This document shows, piece by piece, positions 56,801 through 62,975 of a DNA stretch of 64,000 nt (its first letter is position 1; every line of letters begins with the position of its first letter). Both the position numbers and the translations under genes were made by a program. The notes beneath the pieces were generated by a model. The model saw only the letters and a list, made by a program, of their open reading frames with translations, was not told the DNA's origin and did not search any database. Source of the stretch: Ampelocalamus luodianensis (lineage: Eukaryota; Streptophyta; Magnoliopsida; Poales; Poaceae); NCBI GenBank assembly GCA_036346255.1, contig CM070619.1, positions 42,104,342 to 42,168,341 on the forward strand, given 5' to 3'.

Positions 56801-59800
56801 GGATAGGAGTTGGTTGTTGGGCCGTAGCAGTGTGGGTTATAGGCACGATCGAATCGTTGCCGACAGTGACGAAAGAATTGAAGGAAGGAGTAGGGTTGGG
56901 AAGTATACCAGCATCGTAGGATATGTGGGACAAAGCACCGGAGTCCATGACCCACTCACCGATTGACGACGCCTGTAGGGACATATTGTTCATGGCGGCG
57001 AGGAAGCCGGCCTGGTCCCAAGTGGCGGGCGCACTGAAGGTCGGTGTAAGAGGGAGCTGGTAGGGCGGGCAGCTGCTGGGGCGACATGAATAGGGGTGCC
57101 GTCATCGTGTGATACGCCTGCGGGGATGACGAGCCGGTGCGAGGCCATCTCGGAAGGCGCCCACAACCCGAATCACGCATCGCACAGTACGCGCCTACCC
57201 GCCCATGGGTTAAGGCACACCCAAGGGTCTGTAGTGGGTGTGGACGAATTTCCGTGGTTGCTACGGTCGCTGTTGCGATCGTCACCGTGGCCCTTGTTGT
57301 GGCCCTTATTGCGCCAGCGGCTGTTGCCGTTGCCTTTGTTGTCGCGGTCGCCGTTCGGATCATCGCGGTTGGAGTTGCTGGAGTTCTGGTTGCCACCGCC
57401 TGACCCAGAGTTGTTGGAGTAGAGGGCCATGACGGAGGCGTTCTGCGCCGTGTGCTGCTGTTGGGTCTCCACAGTGCGGAGCATGGAACGGGTGCAGATG
57501 AACGACGGGAACAGTGTGAGCAACGGTATGAGGGACACCATGCCAGAGTAGCGCAGGTTCAAACCACGTAGTGTGTTTAACACTAGGGTTTGGTCGGACG
57601 GGTTGGCCAACGTCGCGAAGGGCATCGTCCAATATCTTCAACTTGTGACAATACTTTGTGATGGTCATGTTACCTTGAAGAAGGGCGCGGAACTCGGCTT
57701 CAATGAAGACTGCGTGTCTCATCTTATTGGCGAGGAACAAGTTCTCAGTGTTGGTCCAAGCGGCACAGGCAGATTGGTCTAGCTCCATGATGTCCAGTGT
57801 TTCCTCTGAGATGGAGGCGTAGAATCATGATCGGACGAGGAAGTCATGCCGGTTCCACTCGGCACTCACTGGTGGAGGTTCGGTCCCGTCAATATGTCAC
57901 AAGAGATCAGTCCTCTTCCCCATTACTTAGAAAAAGTGAGCCACAGGTTCAGGTACAAGATACTATCATTACCGCCTGGAAAATTAGACAGCCAACCCGT
58001 AATCGCAACGACCCAATTGCAAGAGCGGAGCTCTACCAATTGAGCTATATCACCCCTGATCCAAGTGGAGTATGCATGAAAGAGTCATATGCTTCTTCTA
58101 TTCTTTTCCCTGGCGCAGCTGGGCCATCCTGGACTTGAACCAGAGACCTCGCCCGTGAAGTAAATCATCGCCCCTACGATCCAACCAATTGGGAGAGATT
58201 CAATAGACTCCTTTTCGGGAGCGATTCATCCTTCCCGAACGCATCATAATTTCTGAGAAGAACGTTGAAAAATGTGCGCCACTTGGAAAAGTTGGAAGCT
58301 TAGAGGTCAAGGCAGATTGGGACGTGTGTTTTCATGCTCTCCACATTAATCTCGTGGGAGGAGGCCATGACGAGCGCGGCGGGGGTAGGGAGGTTTCAGT
58401 GGTGAGGGCATCAGAGGTCATGGCGGCCATGGAAGTAGACGACATGCAAAAGTAGAGAGAACGAGGAGGAAATGCCACACGCACAGAGGGTGATCTCATT
58501 GATGTATATATCTTTTTACAATGTAGAGGCCTTGCAAGGCAAGTAATCAACAAATCTAGGATTACAAGGGATTGCTATCTGTATTAGTTAAGCACAAAAT
58601 CAGGAAAGAATCTCACGGATTATGATCCGTTTACATTAAGGAGAGGAGGTGTGGTGGTGGTGGTGGTGGTGGGGGTGGGGGGGCAGCCCTAGCCGCACGC
58701 CACCACCCCCTGCCCTAGCTCTGCCGCGCCACCTCTGCCTAGCGTGCCTGCTGCCGTCGCCCTGCCCTGCCGCCGCGCCTAGTGCTGCTGCTGCTGCAGA
58801 GGAGGAGCAAGGGAGAAGGAGGGGAGGGAAAATTGGGGTGTTACAGAATGTTTGCTTCGTTTACTTGAATAATGCATTAGTGCCTCTTGTTCGAAATTTG
58901 TTGAGGTGATTACGGTTGTACCAGAATATACTGATGTATGCATGTTTTGCAATTTGCAAATTGCTCTGGTTTGTTCTTAAGAAGATACTTATTTGTCCAT
59001 TCATCCCCTGTCTGATTTCCAGGAAGGAAATGTAACAAGTAACAGAGATGGACATACTATTGATGACACAGAGACTGTTATCAAGCACTTCAAGGGTGAA
59101 AATTCATCATTGAAGGAAAGGTAGATATTAGCATTGCATCATCCACTTTTTTTGTTGGCATTTTACTGACAGCTGACTGGACAATAATCAGCTGTAATCA
59201 ATCGAACTCTGCTCAATCCTTCACTGAGTTGAGAGGTCTAAAGTTGGTTGAATTCAGTAAATATATGGGTGTTTTATGCCAGGCACACAATCTGCCACTT
59301 GTTTTTTTATTTGCTTCCTATATTAAAATTGCTCTGATGACTGACCATGTTTAGGATATCGAAATTCAGAACTGGTCCCAAAACTGGAGGGGAGCGGTTC
59401 TGGTTTTCCCTGAAAACCAACAAGATTTTTGGGATTTATTATTTTTATTGAATTTTTAAAATTTCGACAAATTTTCTTTTGCAAATTTGAAGTTTGGGAT
59501 ATAAACTAGATGCAACCATAAGACTTTTGATATAGAAGTTGAATTTAATAGAGGGGATTGGGGGAGTAAATCAAAACGGGGGTACCAAAAATCGTGTGAA
59601 TGGTTTTTGGTGAAAACTAGTGTGTTCGCCAGTTTTTGGAACCCTGTGAGGACCAACCGAAACTTGCCAATGTAATCCAAACTTGGCCTAAACTCAAACC
59701 TAACATCGTCAAAATCAAGCCAAGATTGTCTAAACCTGACCTAGTTCTTTAGTTTTTTCTGGTTTAATGTATTAAGGGTCACTCGGTTTGGCCATGGTTT

Positions 59801-60778
59801 GCTGGTTCCAGGATTTCTTGGAAGCATGGGTATTGGTGCTTCACGGTTTAAATGAAATCAGAATCAGAACATATAACGCGATTTATCTTCTTAATTCTTG
59901 TTTTTTGTTCTGTGATAGTATCTTGAAGGTGGAGGAATCATTATCAAGGGAATTGCAGATCGAGCGGGACAAGAACAAGTCTCTGATTGAGAGAGTAAGC
60001 AGTACTAAGATTTGCTAATTGGGCTCGTAGTACTATACCCTTTGCTTGTTTTCATTTCTTATGTTCGTCACTGGTTACCTTGAGTTGAAGGTAATCTTTT
60101 TTTCTCAACAGATTGGTATAATAATTTATAGAAGTCTTGACGGTGCCACAAAATAGATGGACTGGACATTGTATTGCGACTTGTTGCAGCCAATAACAAG
60201 CTAAAACTTAAAAAACATAGATTGGACCACAGTAGTGAATTTCCAACATGGTTTAGTGTCATTTCATTTTTTCCCTTTACGATCTTTTTCACATATTTAC
60301 TGACTTTACCTACTACATGTCATAGGAAGTTTTTGGAATTATATTTTGTTTATCCAATTAACTATGTTGCTATGGGTATGAGTCTACTACTTTACAGGAT
60401 TGAAGGCTGGAGGGTCAGCTTTCATTCCTTGTAACCTAAGGCGTTTCTTTTGTTTTCCAGATGGAGAACGTACAGAGGCAACTTGAAACTGCAAATAAGG
60501 AGCAAGAAGCACTGGTAGATATCTTTTCAGAAGAAAGAATACGTCGAGATCAAGAGGAGGAGAATTTAAGAAAGAAGCTAAAGGTTAGTAGGAACTCTGT
60601 GAGCATAGTTGCCTTTATTACTAATGCTCCACTCTGCTCCTGGTTGCGAATGGCAGCACAGCATGACTTTCCCCCTGAATATGCCACTTTGGCCTCTCCC
60701 CTGTTGCAGGAGGCTTCTTCCACCATACAGGACCTGTTGGAGCAGCTGAATGCTGCTAGGAAATGCAGCAAGAGTTAA
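30910..60778 (+). CDS. MORC: MORC-family GHKL ATPase (MORC6/DMS11, CRT1-like), 20 exons, about 786 aa
   Basis: Exons: 30910-31291, 31802-31873, 31984-32018, 32102-32180, 32513-32605, 32723-32816, 43078-43153, 43495-43620, 44273-44371, 44461-44562, 44907-45065, 45162-45257, 45670-45721, 45801-45912, 46017-46087, 46463-46809, 59023-59120, 59919-59994, 60461-60583, 60710-60778. All introns are GT-AG and all phases agree, giving 2,361 bp with one terminal stop. Domains: a disordered Gly/Pro-rich N-terminus; KQFWKAGDYDG at about 104-114; GHKL ATPase with ELLDNS (Glu155, Asn159), DDGGGMD (190-196) and QYGNGFKTSTM (from 220); an S5-like domain to about 530; a Ser/Thr/Lys-rich linker; and a C-terminal coiled coil (about 666-786). 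Plant MORCs are nuclear, dimeric, and act in RNA-directed silencing and heterochromatin compaction. Nothing in the exons looks broken. Which MORC paralogue this is remains uncertain. Start chosen at GCAGCATGGCC, the first ATG in frame. Confidence 0.9.
32893..33520. mobile_element. Stowaway-like MITE in MORC intron 6 (right edge approximate)
   Basis: The left end is TA-CTCTCTTTGTTC followed by ACATATGCCATTTTAGAC. The right part carries the diverged inverted match (GTCCAAAACGCCATATATTTTCTTT). This is the arrangement of Tc1/mariner-type Stowaway elements, which duplicate TA. A hAT-like element at 33009-33364 is inserted inside. Confidence 0.5.
33009..33364. mobile_element. Small nonautonomous hAT-like element inside the Stowaway-like MITE
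   Basis: It is flanked by a perfect 8-bp duplication CTATTAGA at 33001-33008 and 33365-33372, the length typical of hAT elements. The ends CTATG and CATAG are short inverted repeats. The body is rich in CGATAC/GTATCG motifs in both orientations. No transposase is present. Confidence 0.65.
33716..35311 (+). mobile_element. Mutator-like element carrying GC-rich gene-like DNA (Pack-MULE type)
   Basis: Long terminal inverted repeats of about 120 bp (GGGAAWWWTT then GGTGCCACTGGAAA) are flanked by a perfect 9-bp duplication TTATTTTTA at 33707-33715 and 35312-35320. There is no transposase. The interior (33900-35080) is C-rich and proline-coding in all forward frames, unlike the AT-rich intron around it. 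It contains a tandem duplication: about 34013-34210 is repeated at about 34254-34455. The source gene was not recognised, so gene capture is an inference from composition. Confidence 0.88.
35404..35510 (+). repeat. AT-rich tandem repeat, further copy at 37060-37125
   Basis: A roughly 45-50 bp unit containing TTATTTAAGTGGAGATT is repeated here at least twice. A further copy lies at 37072-37120. The foldback TIR element and the truncated L1 were inserted between the copies. Confidence 0.65.
35515..35947. mobile_element. Foldback TIR element (433 bp) in MORC intron 6
   Basis: The two halves are nearly perfect inverted repeats of about 190 bp beginning GGCAAAATTGGCTCTTGGACA. Flanks TATTATAAA and TAATTTAAA match at 7 of 9 positions, so this may be a MULE-type MITE with a decayed 9-bp duplication. 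No ORF is present. Confidence 0.75.
35971..37059 (+). mobile_element. 5'-truncated L1 LINE (3' end only), interrupted by a hAT
   Basis: A perfect 12-bp duplication AAGATTCGAATT flanks it (35959-35970 and 37060-37071). It ends in GTTCTCG and a short poly-A. Its last bases, AATGGAATGATGTGCAATC, match the end of the L1 at 52353-56367 (near 56325), so both belong to the same or a close family. Only about 265 bp of L1 remain once the hAT at 36028-36841 is removed. Confidence 0.88.
36028..36841. mobile_element. Nonautonomous hAT-like element (814 bp) inside the truncated L1
   Basis: Terminal inverted repeats CATGGTTATTAAGGCG with subterminal AAGGCGACGCCTAGGCG copies at both ends. A perfect 8-bp duplication GGGAGCAG flanks it (36020-36027 and 36842-36849). 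The interior is GC-rich and open in several frames but shows no transposase. Confidence 0.88.
37208..37990 (+). pseudogene. L1 ORF2 endonuclease domain (decayed)
   Basis: It begins with VLCWNVRGLN, as plant L1 endonucleases do, then has stops before the open frame 37414-37986. That frame contains LTNVYGPCQ, ILGDFNFI, LPLNGRSFAWSN and DASDHVPCLVE, the strands bearing the Asp-Asn and Ser-Asp-His catalytic residues. Confidence 0.8.
38200..40640 (+). pseudogene. L1 ORF2 reverse transcriptase and zinc-finger region (decayed)
   Basis: KSPGPDGFNGEF (near 38580) marks the start of reverse transcriptase. IIQYVDDTLVIM at about 39255-39295 holds the catalytic YVDD, still intact. YLGLPLGLTKPR-like sequence follows near 39455. 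The C-terminal zf-RVT-like part, with CELCQQNAEETLFHL near 40380, is recognisable. At least eight stops or frame shifts interrupt it. Confidence 0.8.
40862..40975 (+). repeat. 5' LTR of the miniature retrotransposon
   Basis: 114 bp; TATATATATT-like box in the second half; ends TTCATAACA directly before the primer site. Confidence 0.92.
40976..40987 (+). other. Primer-binding site, initiator Met tRNA
   Basis: TGGTATCAGAGC immediately follows the LTR end with no spacer. Confidence 0.9.
41300..41435 (+). pseudogene. Captured fragment of an Msp1/ATAD1-type AAA ATPase gene
   Basis: In one frame it reads KHLGHIDVVFDSIGGLEHIK, a stop, ALYELIILPL, then SPELF. This is the region just before the Walker A motif in membrane AAA ATPases of the Msp1/ATAD1 group. 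Only about 45 codons are present, with a TAG inside, so it is not functional. A second coding-looking fragment (VAHIRALTDRFLKLVVEDLW, 41710-41770) was not identified. Confidence 0.75.
41581..41692 (-). mobile_element. Inverted solo LTR of the same miniature family
   Basis: 112 bp that is the reverse complement of the element's own LTRs, beginning TGTTATGAATATTG and ending CCTATTCTAACA on the + strand. Flanks TCCGC and TCCAC form a duplication with one CpG-type change. It therefore inserted independently into the element and later lost its interior. Confidence 0.88.
42697..42831 (+). repeat. 3' LTR of the miniature retrotransposon
   Basis: It matches the 5' LTR, with an extra 21 bp made by local duplication of a TTTTGTATTTNCTTATC-like segment. 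The intron DNA from 42837 to 43077 shows nothing further. Confidence 0.9.
43078..46809 (+). CDS. MORC: MORC exons 7-16 (end of ATPase, S5-like domain, linker)
   Basis: Exon 7 begins after a weak acceptor (ATAAAAG) and encodes TQSIGMLSYTFLRSTSKDEI. Exons 8-10 contain KEQGTRIVIYNLWEDEQGE and FTYRHSLR. Exons 11-14 contain SYASILYLRVP, GKEIEHHNII, GFVKDAKHHINIQGFNVYHK, and VLEVNFVEPAHDKQDFERTN. Exon 16 (347 bp) is a low-complexity Ser/Thr/Lys linker with several TP/SP sites. A run of C residues follows its donor site at about 46818-46833. A 234-bp hAT element sits in intron 8. Intron 15 has a 24-27 bp tandem duplication near 46305-46360. Confidence 0.88.
43708..43941. mobile_element. Small nonautonomous hAT-like element in MORC intron 8
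   Basis: Starts CAGGGA and ends TCCCTG, with internal CCGGCCGGTAACCGG in both orientations. A perfect 8-bp duplication GTCATGAC flanks it (43700-43707, 43942-43949). No ORF. Confidence 0.88.
47602..48072 (-). CDS. Hypothetical ORF inside the MULE, possibly captured host sequence
   Basis: 156 codons without a stop. The N-terminal 60 residues look like a short helical or coiled-coil segment (VVNRLQATLDAKDAMAVTLL), followed by a Ser/Ala-rich linker. The frame is GC-rich and unlike the surrounding AT-rich intron. I do not recognise it. A Pack-MULE capture is possible, as is a chance frame. Confidence 0.35.
   Translation of the reverse strand: MGQSLDVVVNRLQATLDAKDAMAVTLLREHATLAEGNMRLSVRLDRALAPLLSSGDAIDTMLSAASSTPSSVHAWTPINSVAQAKLGSCLKESSLIRRNESWQFIEYSDADPMEFMNSSETANSPSLGHHIQRAMFQHCKRVIYLIIRNLFVSSSI
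48121..48292 (+). repeat. Two tandem copies of an 86-bp unit
   Basis: Copies at 48121-48206 and 48207-48292 differ at only a few positions. A separate 51-bp tandem pair (GTGGCATTACRRGCAATATC) follows at about 48350-48450. Both lie inside the MULE. Confidence 0.85.
48604..49454. other. AT-rich intron DNA, MITE-like but not delimited
   Basis: Many GGATC/GATCC-type motifs occur around 48690-48790 and 49130-49260. Ends near 48700 and 49290 show weak inverted similarity (CAAAATCTTGAATC), suggesting an old MITE, but no target duplication was found. No ORF. Confidence 0.35.
49607..49794 (-). repeat. 3' LTR of the copia element
   Basis: 188 bp; + strand begins TGCAAAAGTAGAG and ends CCGTTTACA. It matches 58445-58635. 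Confidence 0.9.
49795..51500 (-). pseudogene. copia reverse transcriptase and RNase H (decayed)
   Basis: On the minus strand, about 51198-50938 gives the start of reverse transcriptase (SGKWIFKHKFHS, ARWVMRGFSQQSGVDFDETL). 50674-50315 gives LGDLHYFLGISV and MSQRKYVEEIL. 50190-49806 gives RNase H, with AVADCCWLRQLLHEL and VRVLHVPSSLQFADVMT. The YVDD segment near 50710 is disrupted. Frames change at least five times. Confidence 0.85.
51500..52346 (-). pseudogene. copia integrase, C-terminal part
   Basis: Adjacent to the L1 insertion the minus strand reads LSNSGFQYYLVVLDDYNHFL, the first part of the integrase core. Downstream (52250-51700) come the second half of the core and the linker toward reverse transcriptase, with stops. 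The sequence directly continues the fragment at 56374-56600 on the other side of the L1. Confidence 0.8.
52675..53623 (+). pseudogene. L1 ORF2 endonuclease domain (frameshifted)
   Basis: The start MDSVNCNFISWNVRGLN is followed by CIQETKL. A frame change between 52900 and 53000 leads into IVYGPSD, IMGDINLI, HLNGRAFTWSN and TASHHCPLL. These cover the catalytic Glu, Asp-Asn and terminal His of AP-type endonucleases. A second frame change occurs near 53560. One or two indels separate it from an intact domain. Confidence 0.85.
53998..56215 (+). pseudogene. L1 ORF2 reverse transcriptase and zf-RVT domain (near-intact, one frameshift)
   Basis: The 455-codon frame 53998-55365 contains KALGPDGFTAMFY, KDYRPISF, FKLDIAQAFDLVSW, GLRQGDPLSPLLF, and LFADDATLF (about 54730-54755) with both catalytic aspartates. 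It includes LGLPLSLRKPSKKDF and ends near the thumb. A frameshift moves the frame to 55139-56215, which carries the C-terminal zinc-finger region (WKAASPLKCKFFLWLA, CVFCRSASETIDHLL) and a stop at 56213-56215. The reading from 53640 to 53916, just upstream, is the linker to the endonuclease. Confidence 0.88.
56374..57000 (-). pseudogene. copia protease and integrase zinc-binding region
   Basis: On the minus strand, 56993-56646 contains WVMDSGALSHI, the copia aspartic protease motif (D-S-G), and FVTVGNDS. 56594-56400 contains WHRRHGHPGHDSM, CTTCHACQLGK, the GAG-pre-integrase HHCC region. The integrase core then begins with a HCDLWTSP-type segment and is cut by the L1. Confidence 0.85.
57001..57907 (-). 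pseudogene. copia gag, main part
   Basis: The minus strand from about 57788 reads AAWTNTENLFLANKMRHAVF and YCHKLKILDDALRDVG, as in UBN2-type copia gag. A glycine/asparagine/arginine-rich tail follows (57400-57230). Frames change near 57600 and 57370. The N-terminal part of gag lies beyond the plastid insert at 58244-58440. Confidence 0.8.
58017..58054 (-). pseudogene. trnA-UGC: trnA-UGC 5' exon (plastid-derived, partial)
   Basis: 38 bp reading on the minus strand GATATAGCTCAGTTGGTAGA then GCTCCGCTCTTGCAA, matching the 5' half of plastid tRNA-Ala. The 3' exon and most of the intron are absent, so it cannot make a tRNA. One base at its 5' end differs. Confidence 0.85.
58120..58154 (-). pseudogene. 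trnI-GAU: trnI-GAU 3' exon (plastid-derived, partial)
   Basis: 35 bp; the minus strand starts GGGCGAGGTCTCTGGTTCAA and ends GGATGGCCCA, matching the 3' half of plastid tRNA-Ile with its T-arm. The 5' exon is absent. Confidence 0.85.
58244..58440 (-). pseudogene. copia gag N-terminus
   Basis: The minus strand starts near 58440 with MSSTSMAAMTSDALTTE. After a frame change it reads ASNFSKWRTFFNVLLRNY up to the plastid junction. SKWRTFF is typical of copia gag N-termini. The start codon lies within a few bases of the LTR, leaving almost no leader. Confidence 0.75.
58445..58635 (-). repeat. 5' LTR of the copia element
   Basis: 191 bp matching 49607-49794. It is flanked on the outside by TTAAG. 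Confidence 0.9.
58649..58681 (+). repeat. GGT/GTG microsatellite in the small solo LTR
   Basis: About ten GTG units running into a G-rich tract. Confidence 0.85.
59023..60778 (+). CDS. MORC: MORC exons 17-20 (C-terminal coiled coil)
   Basis: These exons encode heptad-rich sequence: VIKHFKGENSSLKER, ESLSRELQIERDKNKSLIER, ENVQRQLETANKEQEALVD and ASSTIQDLLEQLNAARK. The stop TAA is at 60776-60778. Exon 17 starts in phase 0, matching the end of exon 16 across the 12.2 kb intron 16. C-terminal coiled coils are a known dimerisation feature of MORC proteins. Introns 17 and 18 (59121-59918 and 59995-60460) contain AT-rich DNA with no element I could delimit. Confidence 0.88.
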
Positions 60779-61605
60779 ATGGAACAATGGAACTGTGTTC
60801 ATGTATATGTATTTATGGATACTTTTTCACTTTATGTCGTGTATTTCGCCGTGATGGATCGAACATTCTAGATGACGTAATTCCTCCAATCAAACACCCC
60901 CTAGTTGTTGTCGAGTCTCGCGAACTTTTTTCTTTTAAAAAAAAAAGTTACACGGTAACTATTTGGCACTTCTCCAAATTTAAATACTGTGAATGGTTCC
61001 AATTATTCTGACAATGAGATATTTTCTTTGTAACAGGAACTGCTCATGTCTGAGAATGAACAGATTTTCATTCGAGTTTGGAGCTTTTGGTCTGGTTACA
61101 CTAGCAATGGTCTGGTTACACTAGCAAAGTCTGTATTTTAAATTGGGGGATTTGAGGATTTACCTTATGTGATACATTTATTTGCGTATTTTAAATTGGG
61201 GGATTTGAGGATTTATCATTATATGATACATTTATTTGAGAATTTATCTTTCGATGTCTCACTAACATATGGCTCAATAATTCCTTTCAAATTTTGTCGT
61301 CGCTGTCATTCAGTCCGACGGTAAAAAAAATATGGTAAAAAATATGGCCAGTGCACAGACCTGGAACTTCCGACTCGATCCAGGTCATTCGACTAACCCG
61401 GACCATCCTTTTTCTCCTCTGTAATTAGCTGGTTAAAACCGGCTTCCCAGTGGTTTTCCTTTTCTTTTGGATTGTAAAGAACCCTGCTTCGCTGTCAATA
61501 AGCTGGGAGGTTACTTCGGTCTAGTAACTAATTTCTTCCTAGCCTCCTTGGACAGTCTTGTCATACACGCTATTATTTGTGATGCATTTTGTGGATTGAA
61601 AGTTG
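60779..61605. other. 3' flank of the MORC gene
   Basis: It probably holds the MORC 3' UTR in its first few hundred bases. No clear AATAAA at the expected position was found. Beyond about 61000 are tandem repeats, then DNA with no supported gene up to the copia LTR at 61606. A splice-acceptor-like TTTGTAACAG at about 61028-61037 could mark an alternative last exon. Confidence 0.4.
61088..61241 (+). repeat. Two adjacent tandem duplications downstream of the MORC gene
   Basis: A 20-bp unit (TGGTCTGGTTACACTAGCAA) occurs at 61088-61107 and 61108-61127. A 53-bp unit starting TATTTTAAATTGGGGGATTT occurs at 61134-61186 and 61187-61241. Confidence 0.85.
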
Positions 61606-62923
61606 TGTTGGAGTTTGAGGTGGGCCAAAAATAGAGGGTGTAGGCAAGAGAGTAGGTTCTACTACTCTTTGTCCTATAATTTTTGGAGCCTCGATCAAAA
61701 GTTCTATTCGCTTGAAATTTCGCAGAGGTTGCGATTTGAGTTGGAATTTTGGCTAAGTCCTTGGTGGCGGCCGACCGGCCGTCTGCTATTGGCCGATCAA
61801 GAGGCGGTCGACCGCCATGGTGGCGGCCTGATCGTTTTGACTTAAGTCGTCGTCCGTGTGGCGCGATGTATTCTAGTTAGGTCAAGTTCATGGGTTTCAT
61901 TGCATATGTGTTGCATGATGCATGTTTTGACTAACGGGTCAAGTTGTGAAGAACTTGTTCCTGATTCGATTTGCTTGTCTATGGTTGTGCAGGTTGCTTG
62001 GTGGTCAACGACGGTCAACGGCGAGGATGATCGAACTAAGCTTCGAGAGCGAGGTCCGTAACGATCGACGATCGCCGGGTGAAGTCATTGACTCAAGCAT
62101 GGTGCAAGATGGACAAAGGTGACCGAACCGCGATTCGGTCGCGACGACGTTGGATCTGGCGTGGCGGGGTGGTGCAAGTGCCATGATGGTTTCGGTGGGA
62201 GCCGGATGGGAGAGACTTGGCGACATGATGAGAGCCGTTGGATCAACCTACACGTATGAACAGCGAGTGCGCTGACAACTGGACTCGGTCTTGAGAAGGA
62301 CCGAAAAGGGTATTTTGGTAATTTTACCAAACACGCTTGGTTACCTTTTGCCAACCCGCGCACAAGACGGTGCGCTGGAGAAGCGGATTAGGTTAAGAGG
62401 AGATGAAGACGGCGCTTTAAAATACGCGGCGTGTGACCCGCTTGTTTTGGGCCTTAACGGAGCCCATTATGGAAACTCATCTAGAAGGTCTAGGCCTCCA
62501 CTATAAATAGAGGAGGGAGGTGGTGCACCCTTAACCCTTTCATGTGTTTGAAACCCTAGTTTGCTTAGGAGAGGAGTAGTGGAGGTTAGGGTTCTAGAGA
62601 GTTGGATTTGATTCGTGCTCATGTATTGAGTCTTTGTCCTCCATTGATGGAGTGGTCAGAAACCAATACCATATCAAATCAATCCAAAGAAAGTTATCTC
62701 AAAGATGAGTTCATTTGCTTTCTTTTCTCTATTTGGTGATTTTGAGTTTTGAAGATTTTGCTTTGGTTTTGATTGGATTCAATACAAGTCTTCAATGTGC
62801 TTGATTGATTGATCTTCATAACTTACATAGCTATTGGAGTGAGATTCGTATTGAATTCAATTTGGGAGAAAAATAGATCGTGCTCCTATTCACCCCCCCT
62901 CTAGTCGCCTTTTCGGTCCAACA
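61606..62923 (+). repeat. 5' LTR of the right-edge copia element
   Basis: It starts TGTTGGAGTTTGAGG and ends CGGTCCAACA, imperfect inverted ends (TGTTGG/CCAACA). Its right edge is fixed by the primer site 2 bp later. The 3' LTR is outside the window, so the left edge rests on the TGTTGG end only. Confidence 0.8.
62502..62509 (+). promoter_or_regulatory. Probable TATA box of the copia LTR
   Basis: TATAAATA in the context CTCCACTATAAATAGAGG, about 420 bp before the LTR end, typical of plant retrotransposon promoters. Confidence 0.65.
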
Positions 62924-62925
62924 AG

Positions 62926-62937
62926 TGGTATCAGAGC
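62926..62937 (+). other. Primer-binding site, initiator Met tRNA
   Basis: TGGTATCAGAGC, 2 bases after the LTR end. Confidence 0.9.
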
Positions 62938-62975
62938 CCGGTTAATTCAATCTTTATCTTAACCGGTCACTGAAC

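Larger units (their letters stand above)
57908..58243 (-). other. Plastid DNA insert (trnI-GAU 3' exon, spacer, trnA-UGC 5' exon)
   Basis: On the minus strand the order is end of the trnI intron, trnI-GAU 3' exon, trnI-trnA spacer, trnA-UGC 5' exon, and start of the trnA group II intron. This is the order in the chloroplast inverted-repeat rRNA operon. It starts and ends inside the introns, so neither tRNA is complete. Several substitutions against the plastid sequence as I know it indicate an old transfer. It interrupts copia gag, with the gag reading resuming on each side. The right junction shares about 6-8 bp (TGCGTTCG-like) between gag and plastid DNA. Confidence 0.9.
49607..58635 (-). 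mobile_element. Ty1/copia retrotransposon, interrupted by an L1 and by plastid DNA
   Basis: LTRs of 188 bp (49607-49794) and 191 bp (58445-58635) are about 93% identical by eye. Flanks ATAAG and TTAAG agree at 4 of 5 bases. On the minus strand the order is gag, protease, integrase, reverse transcriptase, RNase H, which is the copia order. A polypurine tract (TGAGGGGCGA, minus) precedes the left LTR. No Met-tRNA primer site is visible beside the right LTR. Stops and frameshifts are frequent. Confidence 0.9.
49460..58845 (-). mobile_element. Small solo LTR (about 350 bp) hosting a copia element
   Basis: On the + strand it starts TGTAATATTCC and ends GGGGTGTTACA, with a perfect duplication GAATG at 49455-49459 and 58846-58850. 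Only 147 bp on the left and 205 bp on the right belong to it; the rest is the copia element inserted at 49607. The right part includes a GGT-rich microsatellite. Orientation is set by the TGTAACACCCC-type start on the minus strand. Confidence 0.75.

Noticed and set aside
58017..58154. Functional tRNA genes
   Set aside because: Only the trnA 5' exon and trnI 3' exon are present. Both are half genes from plastid intron-containing tRNAs.
61028..61080. An alternative last exon of the MORC gene
   Set aside because: There is an acceptor-like TTTGTAACAG, but the reading after it does not continue the coiled coil clearly and exon 20 already gives a clean stop.
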